Positions 1 through 7,130 of a DNA stretch of 12,515 bases are shown here, piece after piece. This DNA is from Firmicutes bacterium UBA5766 (GTDB lineage: Bacteria; Bacillota; Desulfotomaculia; Desulfotomaculales; Nap2-2B). Position numbers and translations under genes: made by a program. Under the pieces are notes generated by a model. The model had not been told where the DNA came from and made no database searches. It was given only the letters and a program-made list of their open reading frames with translations. The stretch covers positions 1 to 12,515 of the forward strand of contig DIEU01000015.1 in NCBI GenBank assembly GCA_002418775.1, in the 5' to 3' direction. Position 1 is the stretch's first letter. The number at the start of each line of letters is the position of its first letter.

Positions 1-46
1 TGATTATTGTTCATTGTAGTGTTAAGAAAGGTCAGATTTCCGGTAA

Positions 47-75
47 CGAATAATTTTTGTCCTAAATTGATATTC
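47..75 (+). promoter_or_regulatory. Possible forespore (sigma-G-like) promoter of the spore protein gene
   Basis: CGAATA at 47-52 and GATATTC at 69-75 resemble the sigma-G -35 (TGAATA) and -10 (CATACTA) elements, but the spacer is 16 nt, one shorter than usual, and the -10 match is partial. Alpha/beta spore proteins are normally transcribed in the forespore by sigma-G, which is the main reason to propose it. Weak call. Confidence 0.25.
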
Positions 76-164
76 CTCCCACTTTTATTTTTAATTACCT
101 CACATAAAATAACGGATTAAACAAACCTTAATAAATAAAAATAATAGTTTGAGGAGTTAAACTC

Positions 165-497
165 ATGGAAAATAATTCGCCTGTCTTAACAAAAGATAAT
201 TTGCCGGATTTAATCAAATCAGTCTCCCAGAACATAATACCAAAAGAATTACGCTCTTACGTCTTACCTGCGCTGGAAGAGTTTAAAAATGAAATGGCCG
301 AAGAAATAGGTATTGAGAATTACGATCTTATAGACAAAGGTGAACTTCCTTCCAGACTCAACGGTAACGTAGGGGGGTCAATGACCAAGAAGATGGTTTT
401 GTTTGCGGAAGCCGTTCTGGCCTGGAATTACAAGAAAAGACTGGCTATGGGGAACGAACAGGCGCAAACCGGTAAAATGATCAGCGACGAATTTTAA
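165..497 (+). CDS. Alpha/beta-type small acid-soluble spore protein, N-terminally extended
   Basis: This 110-residue protein carries the two conserved blocks of alpha/beta-type SASPs. The first, FKNEMAEEIGI (residues 40-50), corresponds to the region cut by the germination protease GPR. The second, LPSRLNGNVGGSMTKKMV (61-78), matches the DNA-contacting segment. In the family these proteins coat and protect DNA in the dormant spore and are degraded at germination to feed outgrowth. Typical members have about 60-75 residues. Here about 35 extra N-terminal residues and a roughly 20-residue polar tail are added. The ATG is preceded by GAGGAG at a normal distance (about 151-156). It stands alone, with a weak terminator-like hairpin behind it, so it is probably monocistronic. 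Family assignment is firm; whether it is a major DNA-coating SASP or a minor paralogue cannot be told from sequence. Confidence 0.85.
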   Translation: MENNSPVLTKDNLPDLIKSVSQNIIPKELRSYVLPALEEFKNEMAEEIGIENYDLIDKGELPSRLNGNVGGSMTKKMVLFAEAVLAWNYKKRLAMGNEQAQTGKMISDEF

Positions 498-518
498 GAA
501 ATAATTTTAATTTCCTTT

Positions 519-541
519 CCGGTTTACTCCGGCATTTTTTT
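519..541 (+). terminator. Weak intrinsic terminator after the spore protein gene
   Basis: CCGG (519-522) and CCGG (529-532) can pair across a TTTACT loop, followed by CA and a run of seven T. The stem is only 4 bp, so termination may be inefficient, but position and T-run fit the end of the spore protein gene. Confidence 0.45.
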
Positions 542-589
542 ATATTACACTTAAAATGCTTGCTTCTTTTAACCGGAGGAGGAACTCAT

Positions 590-1822
590 ATGCGGGCTGA
601 AGTTATTTTTACAGGCACTGAGCTAATGCTTGGCCAGATCTTAAACACAAATTCCCAGTATCTTCAGCAAACCCTTGCTTTATGGGGAATAGACCTGCAT
701 TATCAAATAACGGTCGGTGATAATCTGGAAAGGCTTGCCCAGGCAATCACACAGGCTTCCGAAAGGGCAGATTTAATTATAATCAGCGGCGGCCTCGGAC
801 CTACAGAGGACGATCTCAGCAGGGACGCGTTGGCCAAATCGCTTGGTGCTCCCCTGGTCATCAATGAAAAAGCACTCAAAATAGTAAGGCGCCTTTTTGA
901 CGAGCGCAACGTTCCGATGCCTGATAATAATTTAAGGCAGTCCCTTGTCCCACCCGGCGGAATTGTGCTGGACAACCCAATCGGAACAGCGCCGGGAATG
1001 ATTTTTGAGCAGAATGAAAAAATATATGTCCTGATTCCCGGCCCGCCTAACGAGTTTAAGCTGATGCTTAACAATGAAATTGAACCTTTTATATTTAAAA
1101 AACTCGGCGCCGAAAGGAAATTTATTAAGTCCAGGGTTATTAAGCTTAGCGGCCTGGGCGAATCAACTGTAGACCAGCAACTGGGTGATCTGCTCCAAAG
1201 CGCAAACCCAACTCTGGCGCCTACCGCCAGGTTTTCCGAGGTGCACTTGCGGATTACCTCAAAAGCGGAAAGCATAGAAAAAGCGCTGCAGATGAACGCA
1301 GAGCTCGAAGAGAAAATCCGCCGGCGGGTGGGTGAGTACATTTTTGGAACGGATGACGAAACTTTAGCTGATGTTGTAGGCAGGCAATTTGAAAACAGCA
1401 GACTCACGCTTGCTACCGTGGAGTATTTGACCGGCGGACTGCTTGCCAACCAGCTAAATGTAATTAAAAACCCGGGCAATTTTTATAAAGCGGGTTTTGT
1501 TATCGGAAGTAATAATCCGGGAATAAAAAATCTATCCTTTTCTCCATTGCCGGACAAGGAACAGGCCGAGCAGCTGGCTGACTGGTGCAAAAAAGCTGTC
1601 AATCCTGACTTAAGCATTGCGGTAACGGGTGAAATCAAAGAAAGCGGCAAAGGGAAAAAATTACGCGGGACAATTTACATTGCAACTAACCATCACGGCA
1701 AAACCCGTTCGGGTGAATTTGTCTTATGGGGATTGCCCCAGGATATAAAGGAAAGAGCGGTCCAGCTGTCGCTGTCTACTCTCTGGCGGATTGGCAGGGA
1801 TTTAAGCCGGGAAGGCCAATGA
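590..1822 (+). CDS. cinA: CinA-like protein with degenerate NMN-deamidase domain
   Basis: The protein has 410 residues, the usual CinA length. The N-terminal molybdopterin-binding-like (COG1058) domain is well kept: FTGTELMLGQILNTN (7-21), ISGGLGPTEDD (65-75), GTAPGM (132-137) and PGPPNEF (150-156). In the family this domain hydrolyses ADP-ribose and related pyrophosphates in pyridine nucleotide recycling. The C-terminal domain (about 272-400) corresponds to PncC, an NMN deamidase using a Ser/Lys pair. Its signature ESCTGG is here EYLTGG (278-283), so the serine is replaced. YSNEAK has become GSNNPGIK, and the TGIAGPxGG loop has become TGEIKESGKG. The fold seems retained but deamidase activity is probably lost. 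I chose the ATG at 590 because GGAGGAGG lies about 8 nt upstream; a TTG ten codons earlier has no ribosome binding site. No competence genes are near. Identity is sure; loss of activity is inference. Confidence 0.93.
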   Translation: MRAEVIFTGTELMLGQILNTNSQYLQQTLALWGIDLHYQITVGDNLERLAQAITQASERADLIIISGGLGPTEDDLSRDALAKSLGAPLVINEKALKIVRRLFDERNVPMPDNNLRQSLVPPGGIVLDNPIGTAPGMIFEQNEKIYVLIPGPPNEFKLMLNNEIEPFIFKKLGAERKFIKSRVIKLSGLGESTVDQQLGDLLQSANPTLAPTARFSEVHLRITSKAESIEKALQMNAELEEKIRRRVGEYIFGTDDETLADVVGRQFENSRLTLATVEYLTGGLLANQLNVIKNPGNFYKAGFVIGSNNPGIKNLSFSPLPDKEQAEQLADWCKKAVNPDLSIAVTGEIKESGKGKKLRGTIYIATNHHGKTRSGEFVLWGLPQDIKERAVQLSLSTLWRIGRDLSREGQ

Positions 1823-1944
1823 ACCGGCAAGAAACAACAACCTGCTGTAGAAACTAAATCGTAATCAACAACCCCACGCTTAAACAAAAAAACAAAGCAA
1901 TTCCAGCCCTTACCCTTCCAGTTACAAAAATATCTTCTTGTATT

Positions 1945-1972
1945 TTGAACTCAATTTTGGAGCATATATAAA
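1945..1972 (+). promoter_or_regulatory. Possible promoter of the 53-residue peptide gene
   Basis: TTGAAC (1945-1950) and TATAAA (1967-1972), separated by 16 nt, resemble a vegetative promoter in an AT-rich stretch between cinA and the small gene. A CATATATA string in the same place could also serve a sporulation sigma factor. The 165-nt gap after cinA supports independent transcription. Low confidence. Confidence 0.35.
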
Positions 1973-1987
1973 AAAGGGGTGAAAAAA

Positions 1988-2149
1988 ATGAAAAAAGCTA
2001 CTACCAGTTGGGTGGTTACAGGACTTGGCGCCGCGGTTACGACAATTGGAGCGACTGCCCTAAGCGGCCCGCTAGCCGCAGGAGCAATTGGCTTCGGGGC
2101 GGCTCATATTGCCCTGGGGCTGCTGGATATGGCACGCAGCAGAAAATAG
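1988..2149 (+). CDS. 53-residue Gly/Ala-rich hydrophobic peptide, function unknown
   Basis: An ATG at 1988 with AGGGGTG (1975-1981) at ideal spacing opens a 53-codon frame ending in TAG, followed 14 nt later by a strong terminator. The start MKKATTSW is followed by a glycine-, alanine- and threonine-rich hydrophobic core (VVTGLGAAVTTIGATAL, residues 9-25), a short SGP turn, and a second hydrophobic stretch (residues 29-46, AAGAIGFGAAHIALGLL). The tail DMARSRK is basic. It could form a two-helix membrane hairpin rich in small residues and GxxxG-like spacing. I do not recognise a characterised family. Own ribosome binding site, own terminator and isolation make a real gene much more likely than chance. 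Its size and composition also fit a membrane-active or bacteriocin-like peptide, but nothing in the neighbourhood (no immunity or export gene) supports that role. Confidence 0.75.
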   Translation: MKKATTSWVVTGLGAAVTTIGATALSGPLAAGAIGFGAAHIALGLLDMARSRK

Positions 2150-2163
2150 CTTCCTGTTCTTTC

Positions 2164-2190
2164 TTGCGCCTTCCGGGCGCAAATTTTTTA
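2164..2190 (+). terminator. Strong intrinsic terminator after the small peptide gene
   Basis: TTGCGCC (2164-2170) pairs perfectly with GGCGCAA (2176-2182) across a TTCCG loop, followed by ATTTTTTA. This is a textbook rho-independent terminator for the plus-strand small gene. Confidence 0.9.
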
Positions 2191-2240
2191 TAAGATTTAA
2201 TAAATTAATAAGTATTTGTATAAATCAAAGCCATTCCGGG

Positions 2241-2271
2241 AAAATAAAAACAACGTCCTTTTATGGACGTT
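2241..2271 (-). terminator. Intrinsic terminator of the rpmE-prfA-prmC block
   Basis: AACGTCC (2252-2258) and GGACGTT (2265-2271) form a 7-bp stem with a 6-nt loop. On the minus strand the stem is followed by GTTTTTATTTT (2251 down to 2241), making it a good terminator for the genes that end with prmC about 50 nt upstream. Confidence 0.8.
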
Positions 2272-2275
2272 TTGC

Positions 2276-2320
2276 AGAAGCGGAAAGTTAAGCTCACTTC
2301 GTGTGAACCTTTCCGCTTCT
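2276..2320. terminator. Long hairpin between convergent genes, probably bidirectional
   Basis: AGAAGCGGAAAG (2276-2287) is perfectly complementary to CTTTCCGCTTCT (2309-2320), with a 21-nt loop that can itself pair through TCAC/GTGA-like arms. On the plus strand it is followed by TATTTTATTTT. It directly abuts the prmC stop codon on the minus strand. It therefore may stop plus-strand read-through and act as the first of two hairpins for the minus-strand transcript. Confidence 0.65.
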
Positions 2321-3216
2321 TATTTTATTTTAGGACGGGCAATAACCAGCCTGTCCCGTCCGGCAATGTCGCTCAGGCATTCATATTTCCATCCGGAAAT
2401 ATTCAGAAAAGACGCAATTTCCTTTCCTTGTTCCGGGCCTATTTCCATTAAAAGAAAACCGGGCTTCGTTAAATAGCGTAATGCTTGGGAAATCAGCCGC
2501 CTGTACAAATCCAGACCGTCCGGACCTCCGTCAAGCGCTTCCCTGGGCTCGTACAATCCGACATCAGGCATCAGGTTGCTTAGCTCAGCCGATTTAATAT
2601 AAGGCAGGTTCGCTGTAATTAGGCCAAGCTTTCCCTCCAGTCCCAAACCGTCCAGGGAAGTCAACAGATCTCCCCGGCTAAAAACAATCTGTCCCCCAGC
2701 ACCGTGAACACCGGCGTTCCTTTCAGCAATTTTAAGGGCACAGGGAGATATTTCCACGGCATATATTTTAGAAAGCGGGAGTTCCTTAGCCAAACTAACC
2801 GCAATGTTTCCGCAGCCAGTCCCCACATCGGCAATAATTACATGCTCGCCCGGCCAATTTTTTGAATACAGTTCAAGAGCTTTTTCAACCATAAGCTCGG
2901 TTTCCGGCCGGGGGATCAATACATCCCGGGAAACTTCAAAAACCAGGCCCATAAATTCCTTGCGGCCTGTCAGATAGGCTACAGGTTCGTTTTTTTTTCT
3001 TCTTCGCACGAGCCTGCAAAACGCGTCTATCTCCTGAGGGCTTAACTGCCGCTCGCTTTCCCGGTACAGAGCGACTATATCCATACCCAGGCAATGGGCT
3101 AAAAGAACCTGGGCGTCAAGATAAGGGTCTTTTATGCCGCGATCATTAAGATAGGCCCTGGCCCAGGCCAGCGCCCAATTTATATTTCTGTTTCGGCTTT
3201 TTAATTTACCCGGCAT
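2320..3216 (-). CDS. prmC: Peptide chain release factor N5-glutamine methyltransferase
   Basis: This 298-residue protein methylates the glutamine of the GGQ motif in class-I release factors, using S-adenosylmethionine, which speeds termination. The N-terminal helical release-factor-binding domain (about 10-95) contains YLTGRKEFMG and is followed by IPRPETE (101-107), the usual linker sequence. The Rossmann methyltransferase motif I is DVGTGCGNIA (130-139). The catalytic NPPY signature appears as NLPY (203-206), a variant with leucine for the first proline; asparagine and tyrosine, the glutamine-contacting residues, are kept. It starts 5 nt after the prfA stop with no clear Shine-Dalgarno sequence, so translation is probably coupled to its own substrate's gene. 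Its TAA lies at the edge of a hairpin. Identity is very sure. Confidence 0.96.
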   Translation of the reverse strand: MPGKLKSRNRNINWALAWARAYLNDRGIKDPYLDAQVLLAHCLGMDIVALYRESERQLSPQEIDAFCRLVRRRKKNEPVAYLTGRKEFMGLVFEVSRDVLIPRPETELMVEKALELYSKNWPGEHVIIADVGTGCGNIAVSLAKELPLSKIYAVEISPCALKIAERNAGVHGAGGQIVFSRGDLLTSLDGLGLEGKLGLITANLPYIKSAELSNLMPDVGLYEPREALDGGPDGLDLYRRLISQALRYLTKPGFLLMEIGPEQGKEIASFLNISGWKYECLSDIAGRDRLVIARPKIK

Positions 3217-3221
3217 AAGGA

Positions 3222-4295
3222 TCAGACACTTATCTGTTGGAGACGTTCGGACTGGTCAGCTTCCATCAAATTAGCAATGATATCGTTCAGATCACCGATC
3301 ATTATTTCGTTCAGGCGATGACTCGTATAACCGATCCGGTGGTCGGTAACCCTATTCTGGGGAAAATTATAGGTCCGGACCCTTTCGCTGCGGTCCCCGC
3401 TGCCTACCTGAAGTCTGCGCATGCTGGCGGTCTTTTCCCGCTGCTCTTCCTGAACACGGTCAAGCAGTCTTGCCCGTAATACTTTCATCGCTTTGTCCTT
3501 GTTTTTGTGCTGGCTTTTTTCATCCTGGCAGCTTACCGTAATTCCCGACGGGAGATGGGTAATTCTTACCGCTGACTGTGTTGTATTTACCGACTGCCCT
3601 CCCGGCCCCGTGGAGCAAAAGATATCAATACGCAGGTCTTCAGGGTTAATATCCACATCAACTTCCTGTGCTTCCGGCAAAACCGCCACTGTCGCCGCGG
3701 ATGTATGGATCCGCCCGCCGGATTCAGTAGTCGGAATCCGCTGTACCCTGTGTACCCCGCTTTCAAATTTTAACCTGCTGAATGCTCCCTTCCCCTCGAT
3801 AAGGAAAATGATTTCTTTAATCCCTCCAAGGTCAGTAGGGCTTGTGCTCATTATTTCACATTTCCAGCCCATTTGTTCGGCATAACGTATATACATGCGG
3901 AACAGATCCGCCGCAAACAGCGCCGCTTCCTCGCCGCCCGTGCCGGCCCTGATTTCCATGACAACATTTTTCTCATCGTCCGGATCGCGGGGCAACAAAA
4001 GAACGCGCAGCTTTTTTTTCAGCAAATCCTTCTGTTTCAGCAGCTGATCCAACTCAGCTTCGGCGAGTTCCCTGAAATCCTCATCCTCAACATCCCCGGC
4101 GAGCATTTCAGTGGTCCCCTCTATCTCCTGGAGGACCTTTTTATAGTCCCTGTACACCGTCACCAGGTCGCTGAGTTCCGAGTGGGCTTTGACATACTGC
4201 TGCCAGCGCTCGTAATCGGCGATAACCTCTGGATCTCCGATTAATTTATTTAAATAGTCGTAACGCTCTTCCAGAGCATCAAGTTTATCGAACAA
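3222..4295 (-). CDS. prfA: Peptide chain release factor 1 (RF1)
   Basis: RF1 reads UAA and UAG in the ribosomal A site and releases the peptide. The RF1-type tripeptide PxT is present as PTT (residues 188-190, followed by ESGGRIHTSAATVAV). The catalytic GGQ loop is STGPGGQSVNTTQSAVR, with GGQ at 232-234. A GTG at 4304 would also open this frame, but it is fused to the Shine-Dalgarno sequence (AGAGGGTG). A TTG at 4295 lies about 8 nt downstream of GAGGG and gives MFDKLDALEERYDYL, which matches the normal RF1 N-terminus, so I use it (357 residues). The gene overlaps the end of the DUF1385 gene by 11 nt, indicating coupled translation, and is followed at once by prmC, which modifies RF1. Identity is very sure; the exact start is a reasoned choice. 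Confidence 0.96.
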   Translation of the reverse strand: MFDKLDALEERYDYLNKLIGDPEVIADYERWQQYVKAHSELSDLVTVYRDYKKVLQEIEGTTEMLAGDVEDEDFRELAEAELDQLLKQKDLLKKKLRVLLLPRDPDDEKNVVMEIRAGTGGEEAALFAADLFRMYIRYAEQMGWKCEIMSTSPTDLGGIKEIIFLIEGKGAFSRLKFESGVHRVQRIPTTESGGRIHTSAATVAVLPEAQEVDVDINPEDLRIDIFCSTGPGGQSVNTTQSAVRITHLPSGITVSCQDEKSQHKNKDKAMKVLRARLLDRVQEEQREKTASMRRLQVGSGDRSERVRTYNFPQNRVTDHRIGYTSHRLNEIMIGDLNDIIANLMEADQSERLQQISV

Positions 4296-5163
4296 TAATT
4301 TCACCCTCTTTAGGTAAAACCGCCTGCAGGGCTGAAATAGCCACCTCAGCCTGCTCCCTGTCCGGCTCCCCCGTGGTCAGCTTCTGCAGCCAGCGGCCTG
4401 GCCCAATAAACAACCGGCAAACAAAAAAATTCTGGTATGCGGCCGAGAATTTAAGCAGCTCATAGGAAAGCCCCGCTAAAACGGGCAGCAGGATAATCCG
4501 TGAAAGAACCCTCCATAGAAATATTTTCCCCGGAAGAAGTGAAAATAAAAGAATGCTCAAAACCAGAACAATAAGCAAAAAACTGGTTCCGCATCGGGGA
4601 TGATAAGTTGAGTGTTTTATAACATTGTCGACCGTTAATTCTTCTCCGGCTTCAAAGGTGTTGATTACCTTGTGTTCAGCTCCGTGGTATTGAAAAACCC
4701 GGCGGATATCAGGCATCCGGCCAACACCGTATACGTAAAGGATAAAGACCAGAAAACGTATTGCGCCCTCAATTAAATTCTGCAAAAAATTGCTCTTGAC
4801 GCCAGAAACCAGGTAATGAGTGATCCCTGTAGGCAAAACGACAAAAAGGAAAATAGCCAGAGCGAAAGCAACCAGCAAAGTCAGCCCCATTTCCCAGCCT
4901 TTTATTTCCTCTTCCTCGCCTGTCGCCTGTTCGGCAGAGTAGTTCAAGGCCTTTAAGCCGATCATCAGCGACTCGAAAAGCACTATTGTGCCGCGCACAA
5001 AAGGCCATCCGAGGATTGATATTTTTTTATTGATTGAACTTACAGGGTTCAGATCCAGCGCGATACTCTGATCGGGACGACGCACAGCAACAGCCCACGA
5101 ACCTGGTCCCCGCATCATTACACCCTCAATAACAGCCTGGCCTCCGTATTGAACAGAGCCCAT
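4285..5163 (-). CDS. DUF1385 family membrane protein (YqhQ-like)
   Basis: A 292-residue integral membrane protein of the DUF1385/COG3872 family, described as predicted metal-dependent enzymes but without a proven function. The start QYGGQAVIEGVMMRGP (5-20) is the family's N-terminal signature. Hydrophobic segments lie at about 92-117, 126-147, 193-211 and 219-238. Between the second and third sit the conserved QYHGAEHKVINTFE (158-171) and HSTYHPRCGTSF (184-195). Their histidines, glutamate and cysteine (H160, E163, H164, H184, H188, C191) are plausible metal ligands, which is inference. AAGGGG lies about 9 nt before the ATG. The gene follows rpmE by 44 nt and overlaps prfA. This order is common in Clostridia, but the functional link to translation is not known. 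Confidence 0.9.
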   Translation of the reverse strand: MGSVQYGGQAVIEGVMMRGPGSWAVAVRRPDQSIALDLNPVSSINKKISILGWPFVRGTIVLFESLMIGLKALNYSAEQATGEEEEIKGWEMGLTLLVAFALAIFLFVVLPTGITHYLVSGVKSNFLQNLIEGAIRFLVFILYVYGVGRMPDIRRVFQYHGAEHKVINTFEAGEELTVDNVIKHSTYHPRCGTSFLLIVLVLSILLFSLLPGKIFLWRVLSRIILLPVLAGLSYELLKFSAAYQNFFVCRLFIGPGRWLQKLTTGEPDREQAEVAISALQAVLPKEGEIIVR

Positions 5164-5207
5164 TAATTAAAACCCCTTATCAAGTCTTTCTAAAGTTGTA
5201 CAAAACA

Positions 5208-5408
5208 TTATTTCAGGCCGTATTTTTTACGGAAACGATCCGCCCGTCCGCCTGTTTCTATGGTACGCTGCGAACCGGTATAAAAAGGATGGCACTTGGA
5301 GCATATTTCAACGCGTACTTCCTTTTTTGTGGACCCCGTTTCAAAAGTTTCACCGCAGATACAGGTAAACTTTGCTTTGTGATACTGGGGATGGATATCT
5401 TTTTTCAT
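5208..5408 (-). CDS. rpmE: 50S ribosomal protein bL31, zinc-binding form
   Basis: At 66 residues with MKKDIHPQYH at the N-terminus and ETGGRADRFRKKYG near the end, this is a standard bL31 of the large ribosomal subunit, forming part of a bridge to the small subunit. It is the zinc-containing version: C16 and C18 (CIC) plus C36 and C39 (CSKC) make a complete metal site. Such forms are replaced by cysteine-free paralogues under zinc limitation in some bacteria. AGAGGAG precedes the ATG at good spacing, and a well-formed promoter lies about 40-65 nt upstream, so this is the first gene of the rpmE-DUF1385-prfA-prmC unit. In many Firmicutes rho lies just upstream; here the neighbour is a damaged insertion sequence. 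Confidence 0.97.
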   Translation of the reverse strand: MKKDIHPQYHKAKFTCICGETFETGSTKKEVRVEICSKCHPFYTGSQRTIETGGRADRFRKKYGLK

Positions 5409-5446
5409 CTAAAAAATCTCCTCTTTATTTCTTTTGGACCTTAAAG

Positions 5447-5475
5447 ATTATAGCATAAGGGGCCGGCCTTAGCAA
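5447..5475 (-). promoter_or_regulatory. Vegetative promoter of the rpmE operon
   Basis: On the minus strand TTGCTA (5475-5470) and a perfect TATAAT (5452-5447) are separated by exactly 17 nt. The -10 lies about 39 nt before the rpmE start codon. The spacer contains the GC-rich palindrome GGCCGGCC. Good match to a housekeeping sigma-A promoter. Confidence 0.8.
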
Positions 5476-5515
5476 GAAAATACAAGAGAAGAACGAAATC
5501 GCTCCGCGATGGCTG

Positions 5516-7113
5516 TTACTGTCCAGAGGGTATGATTAATGTTGAGTGAGGTTCAATGAATTTCTCTTTGATTTTCGCGAACAGATCCACCCCTTGTTTT
5601 TTCCATGTTGAAATGACCGACATTATTTTCACAAAGTCGGATATCCCCCTCCATGTTCTGAAGCAACCGGAGATTTTCTGCCGTGTTTTACATGGGCGCA
5701 GGTCTCGTTCTGCCTGAAATCCTCATATGAGGATAAGGCTAAGTTGTTCGTGAATGGAGCATTGTAATCTCGGATAAAAAGCAGGTATGCATCCTTGTAA
5801 TCCCGGAGCCTTGCTACCATTTTCCGCAATTCATCATACCCGAAGGTTCCCGGTTCAAACCCGGCCAATACAACCTTGCCGTCCCAAACTAAAGTATCAT
5901 ACCTTTCTGAGTAGCTTTTAAGAAGGCTTCCCTCACATTTGTTGATTCCGAATGATTGATCACATTTTTTATGGGCATTCATCTCTTTGAGAAAACTCCG
6001 GAAACTTTCTGCCCACGGGTAATTGTAAAGATCCCGCAAACCTTTTAGGTCACGCAACAAGTATTCGCAGCAAGTTGCATTCCAAATCGAATATTTATAG
6101 TACTTCTTATCATGGTCATGCCCCAATATTCCAAAAAATCCTGGCGGCAGATTGTCTCTCAAAATACCATCATCACCTTTTCCGGGATTCACGGTGTAAT
6201 AAGTAGATTTTTCGTTTGAATAAGTGCGAATGTTGACCCCGAAAGTTGACTTTTCTGCGGTTTTCAAAGTGCCGGTACCATCTTTCTTATACTCATAAGT
6301 TTCTGCACACCGCATCGGTGTATCATCGGTATTCATGACCAGACCGTTTAGGAGTGTTTCTTTGATTGCCGCTATGTCATCATCAATGCTGCCTGCAAAT
6401 GTTGTAATAAATCCTTCAATGGTTCCTTTAGAGGGAGTGAGCAGATCGCCTGTGACCATTCTGAAAAAGTCGGATAGACGCTTGATTGCAATGACTCCTT
6501 CCTGCTCCAGCAATACGGTAAGCGCTTTGATGCCATTGCCATAGACCACTTCCGGCTGCAGTTCCGGAGTCAGCCTGACCCCGGCTGGATATCGGATTTC
6601 TGTATAAACCGTCTTGATATCTATGTCAACGATCCACTTTGACACATATTCTTTTGCGCCGTTCGTGTAGTCAACCAGTTTTTTTGTAACTTTACCTTCT
6701 GCGACCAGTTTATCAAGATTCTCAGGAACTCTAAGCGAATGTCCAGTGTGTTTGGGCTGGGCGCCACGCTTTTTTTCGCTCTTTTCGCGGTTGTTTGGTA
6801 TCTGTTTAAATCCATCGCTGCCCGGCGGTTTAGATGAATTGGATGAATCCTTATTGATAATAGCTTTAAGTCGCAAAACTTCTGCATCTTTTTGAACGAT
6901 CTGCGTTTCAAGTTCCGAGATACGTTCTGCGAGCGGCAATATGTTACGCTCGACAGCCGCCGCTATCTTTGTATCAATTGAATCTTCGAGATACTTTACC
7001 CGATTGCGCAAGGAGCAATTGTCTGCTCGAAGCTTCCTGTTTTCGCATTTTAGGGATTCGTTTTCGAGTATCAGATCCTCAATTTGTTTCATGAGGCTAC
7101 GGTTGTAGTCCAT
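5516..7113 (-). pseudogene. IS66-family transposase, frameshifted before the last catalytic residue
   Basis: The frame opens at ATG 7113 (AAAGG about 8 nt upstream). It shows a leucine-rich coiled coil (about 5-85), the IS66 signature NKDSSNSSKPPGSDG (87-101), KRGAQPKHTGHSL (115-127), a first catalytic region MNTDDTPM (260-267) and a probable second acidic residue in GHDHDKKYY (331-339). At FTNN (454-457) the frame is shifted, and the next in-frame stop gives a 494-residue product with a nonsense tail. The expected C-terminus continues in another frame as ERDLRPCKTRQKISGCF, then a ten-turn tail ending in IIPSGQ at the TAA of 5516-5518. The cause is a net 26-nt insertion containing a perfect palindrome. 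The final acidic residue of the DDE triad (the E of ERDLR) is thus lost from the main product. A DDE transposase of this family cuts and joins DNA at the element ends; this copy should be inactive. Confidence 0.85.
5712..5739. repeat. Palindromic 26-nt insertion in the transposase gene
   Basis: ATCCTCATATGAGGAT (5719-5734) is a perfect 16-bp palindrome. It is flanked by GCCT (5712-5715) and AGGC (5736-5739), which pair as a second, slightly offset arm. Comparing the broken frame with the resumed frame shows about 26 extra bases here; depending on whether the ancestor read FTNNQAER or FTNNLAER, the insert is 5717-5742 or 5712-5737. In the second case a GC dinucleotide is duplicated at the borders. 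It may be an excision scar, a tiny palindromic element, or a replication error. I see no second copy in the window. Confidence 0.7.
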
Positions 7114-7130
7114 ATCTAAACCTTTCTGGT

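Noticed and set aside
703..1479. 258-codon minus-strand open frame opposite cinA
   Set aside because: It is a shadow of the cinA codons: serine- and proline-rich, no recognisable domain, and cinA motifs on the other strand are decisive.
2008..2291. Two 61-67-codon plus-strand frames overlapping the small peptide gene
   Set aside because: The frame from 1988 has the ribosome binding site and stops just before a terminator; the others run through the terminator hairpin.
3493..4244. Plus-strand open frames opposite prfA
   Set aside because: Antisense shadows of the highly conserved RF1 gene, with no family resemblance.
5498..5510. ATCGC/GCGAT hairpin after the IS66 remnant as an IS terminal repeat
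   Set aside because: No matching sequence was found on the other side of the element near 7350-7713.
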